Assembly: GCF_024139115.2 (NCBI RefSeq)
Contig: NC_085139.1
Coordinates: 8,279,533 to 8,343,532 of the forward strand
From: Armigeres subalbatus
Lineage: Eukaryota; Arthropoda; Insecta; Diptera; Culicidae
Length of the DNA stretch: 64,000 nucleotides
Reading direction: 5' to 3'
The first letter of the stretch is position 1, and each line of letters starts with the position of its first letter. The translations under genes were made by a program, and so were the position numbers. The notes beneath the pieces are model-generated. The model saw nothing but the letters and a program-made list of their open reading frames with translations, did no database searches and was not told the origin of the DNA. Shown here piece after piece: positions 55,198-64,000 of the stretch.

Positions 55198-56352
55198 TCA
55201 TTTATTTAGTTTACATCTAAACCGATAACATTGAATCAACAATTTGACGGCACAATACCTACACGGTTCAAGACCGCATCTCTCCATCCTCGAATGTGCC
55301 CCAAGCTCGACAAGTCGTTTTGCACCTGGTCTGCCCACCTCGCTCACTGCGTTCCACGCCGTCTCGTACCTGTCGGACACCATCTTTGAAGGGTTGCTGT
55401 CCGGCATTCTTGCAACATGTCCTGCCCATCGTACCCTTCCGGCTTTAGCTACCTTCTGGATACTGGGTTCGCCGTAGATCTGGGCGAGCTCGTGGTTCAT
55501 TCTTCGCCGCCACACACCGTCTTCTTGCACACCACCAAAGATGGTCCTAAGCACCCGTCTCTTGAATACTCCGAGTGCTTGCAAGTCCTCCTCGAGCATT
55601 GTCCATGTTTCATGTCCGTAGGGGACTACCGGTCTTATTAACGTCTTGTACATGACACATTTGGTGCGGTGGCGAATCTTTTTCGACCGCAGTTTCTTCT
55701 GGAGCCCGTAGTAGGCCCGACTTCCACAGATGATGCGCCTTCGTATTTCACGACTAACGTTGTTGTCAGCCGTTAGCAAGGATCCGAGGTAGACGAATTC
55801 CTCGACCACCTCGAAGGTATCCCCGTCTATCGTAACACTGCTTCCCAGGCGGGCCCTGTCGCGCTCGGCTCCGCCCACAAGCATGTACTTTGTCTTTGAC
55901 GCATTCACCACCAGTCCAACTTTTGCTGCTTCACGTTTCAGGCGGGTGTACAGTTCTGCCACATTTGCAAATGTTCGGCCGACAATGTCCATGTCATCCG
56001 TGAAGCAAATAAATTGACTAGATCTGTTGAAAATCGTACCCCGGCTGTTACACCTGGCTCTCCGCATGACACCTTCTAGCGCAATATTGAACAACAGGCA
56101 CGAAAGTCCATCACCTTGTCTTAGTCCCCGGCGCGATTCGAACGAACTGGAGTGTTCGCCCGAAATCTTCACACAGTTTTGCACACCATCCACCGTTGTT
56201 GCTTTGATCAGTCTGGTAAGTTTCCCAGCTAAGCTGTTCTCGTCCATATTTTTTCATAGCTCTACGCGGCGTATATTGTCGTATGCCATCTTGAAATCAA
56301 CGAACAGATGGTGCGTTGGGACCTGGTATTCACGATATTTTTGAAGGATTTG
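55198..56352 (-). pseudogene. RTE-2 RT, C-terminal part
   Basis: The open frame 56247-55198 carries RRGLRQGDGLSCLLFNIALE (motif B), CFTDDMDIVGR (motif C; FTDD instead of FADD), VVEEFVYLGSLLT, GHETWTMLEEDLQALGVFKR and AGRVRWAGHVARMPD. Motif A lies just upstream around 56290 in shifted phase. The A-to-T substitution in the catalytic box keeps both aspartates. The C-terminus is longer and less conserved than in RTE-3. Confidence 0.75.
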
Positions 56353-56429
56353 CCGTACAGCAGCGGTTCTCAACCTTTTTCTTGAGAGGTACCCCTTCGA
56401 ATTTTTGCATGATTTGAGGTACCCCCTCT

Positions 56430-58145
56430 CGAAAGAAGGCTTCCAATCCTCTTGAAAACATAATTCCGAGCCCTATTGAAGGGAAGCTCCTTCAAGCTTT
56501 TGATTCCTTTTAAAGTAGGCTTACGCGCCTCTTTATTAGAGGCTTCTGAGCCTCTTGTAGAGAGGCTTCCGAGCCTCTTGAAAGCGGTTTTCGAGCCACT
56601 TAAAAGGAAGCTTCCGTTGCATCTTGAAAGAACGCTTCTGAGCCTCTTGATAGTATGCTTCCAAGCCAAGAATTCTGAGCTTCTTGAAGCGAGGCTTCCG
56701 AGCCTCTTGAAAGGAGGCTGCCGAGCATCTTGAAAGAAGGCTTCCGAACCACTTGAAAGTAGACTTCCGAGCCTCTTGAAAGCAGGCTTACGAGCCTCTT
56801 GAAAGAAGGCAACCTAACCACTTGAAAGGAGGCTTCCGAACCTCTTAAAAAGAGGCTTCCGAGCCTCTCGAAAGAAGATTTCCGATCCTCTTGGAAAAAG
56901 GTTTCAGAGCCTCTTGAAAGGAGGCTTTTGAGCCTCTTGGAAGAAGGCTTCCGTGTATCTTGAAAGGAGGTTTTTGAGTCTCTAGAAAAGAAGGCTTTTG
57001 AGCTTCTTGAAAGGAGGCTTCCGAGCCTCTTGAAAGGAGGCTTCCGAGCCTCTTGAGAGGAGGCTTCCGAGCCTCTTGAGAGGAGGCTTCCGAGCCTCTT
57101 GAGAGGAGGCCTCCGAGCCTCTTGAGAGGAGGCTTCCGAGCCTCTTGAGAGGAGGCTTCCGAGCCTCTTGAGAGGAGGCTTCCGAGCCTCTTGAGAGGAG
57201 GCTTCCGAGCCTCTTGAGAGGAGGCTTCCGAGCCTCTTGAGAGGAGGCTTCCGAGCCTCTTGAGGAGGAGGCTTCCGGGCCTCTTGAGAGGAGGCCTGAG
57301 CCTCTTGAGAGGAGGCTTCTGAGCCTCTTGAGAGGAGGCTTCCAGGCCTCTTGAGAGGAGGCCTGAGCCTCTTGAGGAGGAGGCTTCCGAGCCTCTTAGA
57401 GAGGAGGCTTCCGAGCCTCTTAGAGAGGAGGCTTCCGAGCCTCTTAGAGAGGAGGCTTCCGGGCCTCTTAGAGAGAAGGCTTACGAGCCTCTTAGAGAGG
57501 ATGCTTCTGAGCCTCTTGAGAGGAGGCTTCCTGAGCCTCTTGAGAGGAGGCTTCTGAGCCTCTTGAGAGGAGGCTTCCAGGCCTCTTGAGGAGGAGGCTT
57601 CCTGAGCCTCTTAGAGAGGAGGCTTCCGAGCCTCTTAGAGAGGAGGCTTCCGAGCCTCTTAGAGAGGAGGCTTCCTGAGCCTCTTGAGAGGAGGCCTGAG
57701 CCTCTTGAGAGGAGGCTTCTGAGCCTCTTGAGAGGAGGCTTCTGAGCCTCTTGAGAGGAGGCTTCCGAGCCTCTTGAGAGGAGGCTTCCGAGCCTCTTGA
57801 GAGGAGGCTTCCGAGCCTCTTGAGAGGAGGCTTCCGAGCCTCTTGAGAGGAGGCTTCCGAGCCTCTTGAGAGGAGGCTTCCGAGGCTCTTGAGAGGAGGC
57901 TTCCGAGCCTCTTGAGAGGAGGCTCCCGAGCCTCTTGAGAGGAGGCTTCCGAGCCTCTTGAGAGGAGGCTTCCGAGCCTCTTGAGAGGAGGCTTCCGAGG
58001 CTCTTGAGAGGAGGCTTCCGAGACTCTTGAGAGGAGGCTCCCGAGCCTCTTGAGAGGAGGCTTCCGAGCCTCTTGAGAGGAGGCTTCCGAGCCTCTTGAG
58101 AGGAGGCTTCCGAGCCTCTTGAAAGGAAGCCTTCGAGTTGCTTGG
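56430..58145. repeat. 23-bp minisatellite, self-complementary units
   Basis: More than 60 units of aggcttccgagcctcttgagagg or variants. The period is 23 bp in the regular part (about 57010-58110), while 56430-57000 is more diverged. Each unit contains a near-palindrome ggct..agcc, so any single strand could fold into a row of small hairpins. Because 23 is not a multiple of 3, the array reads as a 23-residue peptide repeat (GSLLSRGSEASSQEA-like). These frames are artefacts of the repeat. Confidence 0.85.
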
Positions 58146-58351
58146 AATAATGCTTCCGAGAGGCGTAAAAGGATGCTTCTAATCCTCTTGCAACGAAGCA
58201 ACCGAGTTTTAGTAAAAAAAAAATCATTTTGTTCATTCGACGTTTTGTTTGTTTGATCTTTCGTTCCGCAGCCCTTCATACATTGTGCTGGTTTATTGAT
58301 TTGATTTATTGAGGGATTCATTGATCGCATTACATTATTATTATTATTTAA

Positions 58352-59887
58352 TCAGACTAAGGCCGAAGTGGCCTGTGCGGTATATAAGAGTCTTCTCCAT
58401 TCGGCTCGGTCCATGGCTACACGTCGCCAACCACGCAGTCTACGGAGGGTCCGCAAGTCATCTTCCACCTGATCGATCCACCTTGCCCGCTGCGCACCTC
58501 GCCTTCTTGTGCCCGTCGGATCGTTGTCGAGAACCATTTTCACCGGGTTACTATCCGACATTCTGGCTACGTGCCCGGCCCATCGCAGTTGTCCGATTTT
58601 CGCGGTGTGAATGATGGATGGTTCTCCCAACAGCTGATGCAATTCGTGGTTCATTCGCCTCCTCCACGTACCGTCCGCCATCTGCACCCCACCATAGATG
58701 GTACGCAGCACTTTCCTTTCGAAAACTCCAAGTGCGCGTTGGTCCTCCACGAGCATCGTCCAGGTCTCGTGTCCGTAGAGGACTACCGGTCTAATTAGCA
58801 TTTTGTAGATTGTCAGTTTGGTACGGCGGCGAACTCTATTCGATAGGAGCGTCTTGCGGAGTCCAAAGTACGTACGATTTCCAGCCACTATGCGTCTCCG
58901 AATTTCTCTGCTGGTGTCATTTTCGGCAGTCACCAGTGAGCCCAAGTACACAAATTCTTCTACAACCTCGATTTCGTCACCACCGATGCAAACTCGCGGT
59001 GGGTGGCTCACATTGTCTTCTCTTGAACCTCTTCCTATCATGTACTTCGTCTTCGACGTGTTGATGACTAGTCCGATCCGCTTAGCTTCCTTCTTCAGTC
59101 TGATGTAGGCTTCCTCCATCTTCTCAAAGTTACGTGCCATAATATCTATGTCGTCGGCGAAACCAAATAGCTGGACGGACTTATTGAAAATTGTACCACT
59201 CGTGTTAATCCCTGCTCTTCGTATTACCCCCTTCCAAAGCGATGTTGAATAGCAAACACGAAAGACCATCACCTTGCCGTAACCCTCTGCGGGTTTCAAA
59301 GGGACTCGAGAATGCCCCTGAAACTCGAACTACGCACATCACCCGATCCATCGTCGCTTTGATCAACCGTGTCAGTTTATCCGGAAAACCGTGTTCGTTC
59401 ATTAGCTGCCATAGCTGCCCAGTGCAGCGCTCTAGCCAGTGCCTCACCACCGTGTTTAAAAAGCTCTCCTGGTAGTTGGTAGTTGGTCAACCGGAGCCGG
59501 TAGAATTATGTCCTGCGCGCGTTCTCCCAGGTCCATCACCATACCGCCATCTTCGTCTGCCACATCGCCATTCAGGTGTTCTTCGTAGTGCTGCCGCCAC
59601 CTTTGGATCACCTCACGCTCGTTCGTAAGAAGGTTCCCGTTTATGTCCTTACACATATCAGGCTGTGGCACGTGGCCCTTACGTAAACGGTTTAACTTCT
59701 CATAGAACTTTCGTGTGTTATTAGCGCGGTACAGTTCCTCCGTTTCTTCACGGACTCGATCTTCCTGCTGGCGCTTTTTTCTCCGGAAAATCGAGTTTTG
59801 TCTGTTCCGCGCCCGTTCATAACGTGCCTCGTTCGCCCTCGTGCGGTGTTGCAGCAATCTCGCCCATGCTGCATTCTTCTCTTCCAC
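58352..59887 (-). pseudogene. RTE-3 reverse transcriptase (deleted and frameshifted)
   Basis: The linker (59887-59456) has ARWERARNRQ-like basic sequence, PQPDMCKDINGNLLTNEREV and a negative stretch. Sequence then jumps from ..PAPVDQLPTT to ..GQLWQLMNEHGFPDKLTRLI, omitting the fingers and motif A. Motif B (RRGLRQGDGLSCLLFN) is at 59300. After one more shift come FGFADDIDIMAR (motif C), VVEEFVYLGSLVT, YGHETWTMLVEDQRALGVFER and GQLRWAGHVARMSD, ending at 58352. Cannot be functional without motif A. Confidence 0.8.
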
Positions 59888-59890
59888 TAA

Positions 59891-61000
59891 TTACTCACAT
59901 TCGCCGTCATACCAGTCGTTTCTCTGATCCGGGGGCACCGTGCCAAGTGCAGCGGTTGTGGTGCTTCCAATGGCGGATCGAATATCTCTCCAGCCATCTT
60001 CAAGAGACGCTGCGCCTAGCTGCTCTTCCGTTGGAAGTGCCACTTCCAGCTGCTGCGCGTATTCTTGGGCTAGTCTACCATCTTGTAGCCGCCCAATGTT
60101 AAGCCGCGGCGTCCGACTTCGACGCGTGTTGTACACCGTTGAGAGTTTTGAGCGCAGGCATACTGCAACGAGGTAGTGGTCGGATTCAATATTCGCACTG
60201 CGGTAAGTGCGGACGTTCGTGATGTCGGAGAAGAATTTACCGTCGATAAGAACGTGGACGATTTGGTTTTCCGTTTCTTGGTTAGGTGATCTCCATGTGG
60301 CCTTGTGGATATTTTTGCGGGGAAAGAAGGTGCTTCGGACTACCATTCCGCGGGAGGCTGCGAAGTTTATGCATCGTTGGCCGTTGTCATTCGATACGGT
60401 GTGCAGACTATCCGGTCCGATGACCGGTCTATACATTTCCTCCCTTCCTACCTGTGCGTTCATGTCACCGATGACGATTTTAACGTCCCGCAGTGGGCAT
60501 CCATCGTATGTCTGCTCCAGCTGCGCATAGAACGCTTCTTTCTCGTCGTCGGATCTCCCTTCGTGTGGGCAGTGCACGTTGATGATGCTATAGTTGAAGA
60601 AACGGCCTTTTATCCTCAGCTTGCACATCCTTGCGTTGATTGGCTGCCACCCAATCACGCGTTGGCGCATCTTTCCCAGCACTATGAAGCCGGTTCCCAG
60701 CTCGTTGGTGGTGCCACAGCTTTGGTAGAAGGTAGCCGCTCGATGCCCGCTTTTCCACACTTTCTGTCCTGTCCAGCAGATCTCCTGCAGCGCCACGACG
60801 TCGAAGTTGCGGGGATGTAATTCATCGTAGATCATCCTGTCGCAACCTGCGAAACCTAGCGACTTGCAATTCCATGTTCCAAGCTTCCAATCGTGATCCT
60901 GTATTCGTCGCCTAGCTCTTTGCCGATTATATCGAGTCGCATTATCTCTTATATTGTTCGTAATGATTGGTTTTCTAGGCGGCTTATTGGGCCAGCGCAA
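59891..61000 (-). pseudogene. RTE-3 endonuclease
   Basis: 369 residues open. Segments are HDWKLGTWNCKSLGF (N of the active site), VVALQEICW (catalytic E), KIVIGDMNAQVGRE (D, N) and ESDHYLVAV (terminal D-H). The motif normally read NQIDHVLID appears as NQIVHVLID, a D-to-V change at residue 248 (60257-60259), which should impair the enzyme. A stop follows GECE at 59891, and the RT linker continues in another phase. Confidence 0.8.
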
Positions 61001-61431
61001 ACCTCCTGTCTCGTCGGAGGGCCGTCGTGTCAGGGCTGTTTAGCGTCCCACCTAACACCAGGACTTGGGCTTGTGCGCTTTGAGCGGCACACGGTCGCTT
61101 TGGTGGGGCCTACTTGCGGATACATGCAGCTTTTTATAGAGGTTTAACAGGGCCCACTGTCAAACCCCACCACATCCTAGGCAAGCCCCACAACTCGCAG
61201 ATGGCCTGGGGAGGGATCGTCAAGCCCTTGGACATAGTCCCTGCTGCCCATGATCGCATTACATATTATGTACAATATAAATTTTTGAAATAGAAAATAC
61301 ACAATTATCAAAACTTTATCAACTTGGTTGAAATTGTAATATGTCCGCCATTACGCATTTTGTCCGAGGTACCCCCTAGGGTCAGCGAAGGTACCCCCAG
61401 GGGTACATGTACCCCAGGTTGAGAACCGCTG

Positions 61432-62490
61432 CCGTACAGTAAAGATCTGGTCCGTTGTCGAGCGGCCGTCAACGAAGCCGGCTTGATAACTTCCCACGAA
61501 CTGATTCACTAATGGTGACAGACGACGGAAGATGATCTGGGATATCACTTTGTAGGCGGCATTAAGGATGGTGATCGCTCGAAAGTTCTCATACTCCTGC
61601 TTGTCGCCTTTCTTGTAGATGGGGCATATAACCCCTTCCTTCCACTCCTCCGGTAGCTATTCGGTTTCCCAGATTCTGACTATCAGTTTGTGCAGGCAAG
61701 TGGCCAGCTTTTCCGGGACCATCTTGATGAGCTCAACTCCGATACCATCCTTACCAGCTGCTTTATTGGTCTTTAGCTGTTGAATGGCATCCTTAACTTC
61801 CCTCAAGGTGGGGGCTGGTTGGCTTCCATCGTCCGCTGAACTGACGTAGTCATCTCCTCCGCTGCCTTGACTTTCACTGCCTGTACTCTCAGCCCCATTC
61901 AAATGTTTCTCGTAGTGCTGCTTCCACCTTTCGATCACCACACGTTCGTCCGTCAAGATGCTTCCATCCTTATCCCGGCACATTTCGGCTCGCGGCACGA
62001 AGCCTTTGCGGGATGCGTTGAGCTTCTGATAGAACTAGCGTGTTTCTTGAGAACGGCACAGCTGTTCCATCTCCTCGCACTCCGCTTCTTCCAGGCGGCG
62101 TTTCTTCTCCTGAAAAAGGCGGGTCTGCTGTCTCCGCTTCCGTCTTGAACGTTCCACGTTATTCCTGGTACCTTGCTGCAGCGCGACCGCCCGCGCTTCG
62201 TCCTTCTCCTCCAGAATCTGTCTGCACTCTTCGTCGAAACAATCGTTCCGTCGACTTCGACCCATATACCCGACGTTGTTCTCCGCTGCGTCTTTAATGG
62301 CTGCTTTGACTGTATTCCAGAAGTCCTCAAGAGGGGCCCCATCGGGCTCACCCTCTTCCGGCAACGCTGCCTCGAGATGCTGCGCGTATGCAGTGGCGAC
62401 ATCAGGTTGCTTCAGTCGCTCTAGGTTGTACCGCGACGGTCGTCGGTACCGAACTTTGTTGATGACGAATAGTTTTGGGCGCAGTTTAAC
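61432..62490 (-). pseudogene. RTE-2 RT, N-terminal part
   Basis: Read on the minus strand from about 62490: a linker (LERLKQPDVATAYAQHLEAA), a basic coiled stretch, RAEMCRDKDGSILTDERVV, then RT fingers NKAAGKDGIGVELIKMV and QAGFVDGRSTTDQIFTVRQ. Stops or phase changes occur near 62037, 61657 and 61400. The frame is continued after the inserted element at 56350. Confidence 0.7.
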
Positions 62491-62498
62491 CAAATGCT

Positions 62499-62700
62499 AG
62501 CGTCCTACCATGAAAAATTGTTATTATTCCGATCCACAATAGCACCATTCTTCTTGCGGGCGTCTCACCAACGCAAAGGAAGAATCTATTGATTGTGGGC
62601 ATCTCACTATGCAAAACTGTGATCATTCCTACCTATAATAAATCTATTCCTCTTATGGACGAAGAAACATTTGAATGCGGGCGTATTTTCACGCAGAACT
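62499..62700. repeat. About 99-bp satellite, right part
   Basis: Resumes with tagcgtcctaccatgaaaaa and contains units near 62540 and 62634. They match 54820-55187 in cttcttgcgggcgtctcacc and ctatgcaaaactgtgatcat. Divergence is higher than in the left part. Confidence 0.65.
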
Positions 62701-63555
62701 GTGATGCACTCACAGCTCTTCTTAAGCTCCTTTATATCCTTTCCAAATGATAGATCAAAAATATTCAAAAAGAACTCAAATTTTTCGAAGTTCAGCAACG
62801 CTAGCCTTCATCAAAATTCACCTAATCGAAATATTGCCTTCTAATTAGAATGTACCTAATAAACCTGGTATTGTACAAATTTTCTGTTATTCTATTTCAC
62901 TATACTTAGATACATGGAACAGGGCGACTGCGTGTTCTTTATATATCAAACTATTGTTTTCAAGAAAAAAAAACTCTGGATAGATTTATTTGAAAACGAC
63001 AACACTGCGGTGTTGAACTTAATATAAAATAAAAAAAAACATTAATAAAGAAAAAAAAAGACAACACTGAAATTATACAACATAGCTTCAAAAATGAACA
63101 GCACTTTTTCATTGGTAAATTCTAGAGTTTCATACTCTTACAGGATATCACTCCTATATTCTTTAATGGTTCTTTCAATTTTACCAAACATTTCCCTTTG
63201 TGTGTATTGGTAATTACACTTTTATTTCAAAATTTTTACTCAAGCTGGATATTATCGTCTTAGCCGACAACAAAGGAAAACAGAGGAACTTGTTTCTAAC
63301 TTAATCAACTTTTGCCCATCACACACTTGGCATAATCCATTAACAAACAAATCAAATTGGCGAGGTTGGATCCAACGAATAACTATATATGTAAATAAAT
63401 GTAAAATAATTCTTAAAAGCAATATCCCTCTGATTCACATAGATATAACAAAACCACACACCAAAAATCTGATTCTGATTTCAGCAAAATCAATAGCTGA
63501 ACCATAATCAGCAAAACAACGTTCTACTCAAATCTGGGAAGAGCAACAGCAAAAA
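62701..63555. other. AT-rich interval, no gene seen
   Basis: Long A and T runs (near 62965 and 63030-63060). No repeat partner in the window and no frame longer than about 60 codons. Confidence 0.35.
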
Positions 63556-63561
63556 AGTTAA

Positions 63562-63940
63562 ACATCGTCAATGTTTTGTCAATCTGTTGCCTGAAAATAA
63601 GCGTACTGTCTGAGGTCAAGCCAAGATAATCGACCTTATTGGTCTATTCAAAAAATATTTTAGTTACCAGATAAAGATTGTCGCTGTCATCGCTGTCCGG
63701 AACATCTTTTGCTGGCGAGAAAAGGGGAGCTAAATATCAAAGAAAGAAAATCCATACGATTTGACAGCTTGGTACCCGACATGTTCCGGACAGCAGAACA
63801 AAGGGAACCGAAGCGACAATCTTTATCTAGTAACTAAAATATCTTTTGTCTATTCCAATGTTGTGCCATTTGGGGTAATTTGACAATCCTCTGGCGGAAC
63901 TCAGGCGTTATAATGCTCTAGGTAGTCCAGGCATCGGTAG
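63562..63940 (-). pseudogene. Jockey-like RT fragment interrupted by a MITE
   Basis: Sequence gttttgtcaatctgttgcct and tgaggtcaagccaagataat matches, with many substitutions, the Jockey-A RT region at about 7010-7080 (thumb region around EWANEADYLGLTLDSK). It continues after the MITE with ccaatgttgtgccatttggg. Older and more diverged than the Jockey-A copies. Both ends are undefined. Confidence 0.6.
63650..63847. mobile_element. 198-bp MITE with 8-bp TSD inside a Jockey fragment
   Basis: Flanked by gtctattc at 63642-63649 and 63848-63855. Arms of about 34 nt share attttagttac and agataaagattgtcgct; inner similarity tgttccgga/tccggaaca follows. Removing the insert and one flank recreates the alignment with Jockey-A (ttggcccattccac-like). 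The 8-bp TSD suggests hAT. No coding capacity. Confidence 0.75.
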
Positions 63941-64000
63941 ACCGGACGTCATGACCGCTCTGGAAAGACCGGACCGACCGAGTGGATGAAGATTCTTCAA

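Larger units (their letters stand above)
58336..61250 (-). mobile_element. RTE-3, full-length ends with internal deletion
   Basis: Flanked by the 14-bp duplication TGATCGCATTACAT at 58322-58335 and 61251-61264. On the minus strand the 5' region has ctcTATAAAAAGctg near 61135, followed by a roughly 130-nt leader and the endonuclease frame. The 3' end is a run of taa/ata repeats at 58336-58350. About 0.45 kb of the RT is missing near 59455. It sits inside the hAT-type element and is therefore the youngest layer of this nest. Confidence 0.85.
56361..61431. mobile_element. hAT-type element (CAGCGGTTCTCAACC ends), 8-bp TSD
   Basis: Inserted in RTE-2 between two copies of ccgtacag (56353-56360 and 61432-61439). 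Terminal repeats CAGCGGTTCTCAACC and GGTTGAGAACCGCTG are exact over 15 bp, the well-known hAT end pattern. Subterminal inverted similarity includes aggtacccc motifs on both sides. No transposase is visible. The interior is a 23-bp minisatellite plus the RTE-3 insertion. Confidence 0.85.
55188..62491 (-). mobile_element. RTE-2, 5'-truncated, split by a hAT-type element
   Basis: Minus-strand RTE inserted in the satellite, flanked by aaatgct at 55181-55187 and 62492-62498 (7-bp duplication). Its own sequence is 55188-56360 and 61432-62491; the rest is the nested hAT-type element. The 3' end has aaatgaaatg-type repeats. The endonuclease domain is absent: the 5' end starts just upstream of the region between endonuclease and RT. 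Confidence 0.75.

Noticed and set aside
57481..58330. Two long minus-strand frames (about 250 and 220 codons) with GSLLSRGSEAS-type repeats
   Set aside because: They are by-products of the 23-bp minisatellite. A 23-bp period read in any phase without stops gives long repeated peptides on both strands.
1..64000. Endogenous viral element (flavivirus- or rhabdovirus-like)
   Set aside because: None of the open frames shows viral polymerase, nucleoprotein or glycoprotein motifs. The only virus-related sequence is the BEL/Pao retrotransposon.

Overview
This window looks like repeat-dense, intron-poor chromosomal DNA of a culicine mosquito, most likely Aedes. It holds Jockey-clade, RTE-clade and R1-like non-LTR retrotransposons, a BEL/Pao LTR element, many palindromic TA-flanked and 8-bp-TSD MITEs, and long AT-rich spacers. 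That mix is typical of Aedes intergenic DNA. The species call is inference. I see no intact host gene with certainty. The best candidate is a two-dsRBD coding sequence at 41363-42445 (minus), open except for one in-frame TGA.

Layout. (1) 1-27360 is one complex of repeat units (called A, B, C, D, E here) arranged as a giant palindrome. Left arm 6164-11209 and right arm 14013-25766 are inverted copies. Each is about 3.8 kb once later insertions are removed, and they flank a 2.8-kb centre holding an R1-like relic and a nested foldback element. A further inverted pair, 1-5560 versus 14013-19600, shares the same Jockey insertion at the same site. Into this complex went three Jockey-A copies (448-4586, 6409-7640, 14986-19143) and one Jockey-B copy (20335-24035). 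Jockey-B itself contains a 144-bp MITE. The units carry TATA, initiator and DPE-like core promoters and AATAAA signals, some shared with the 5' ends of the Jockey elements. (2) 27360-40600 is nested non-autonomous DNA elements: a 6.3-kb CCCAGGTAACC-ended element enclosing a 5.3-kb AGGGTGTC-ended element, which encloses several MITEs, a 167-bp tandem array and a TIR element with exon-like sequence. Next comes a 4.3-kb hAT-type element with an 8-bp TSD, enclosing a second AGGGTGTC element. (3) 40617-48689 is a decayed BEL/Pao element with both LTRs and a 5-bp TSD; the dsRBD gene lies antisense between its 5' LTR and gag. (4) 50870-54240 is an RTE element (plus strand). (5) 54820-62700 is a ~99-bp satellite split by a Russian-doll insertion: RTE-2, then a hAT-type element (TSD CCGTACAG), then RTE-3 (TSD TGATCGCATTACAT), beside a 23-bp minisatellite. 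(6) 62700-64000 is AT-rich with a Jockey-like fragment that itself carries a 198-bp MITE.

There is no operon or pathway here. The elements relate by insertion order, which can be reconstructed from target-site duplications. The most unusual features are the multi-kilobase palindrome loaded with promoter modules, a plausible source of hairpin RNA, and the dsRNA-binding gene lodged antisense inside an LTR retrotransposon. All large retrotransposon reading frames carry frameshifts, stops or deletions, so nothing here appears autonomously mobile.
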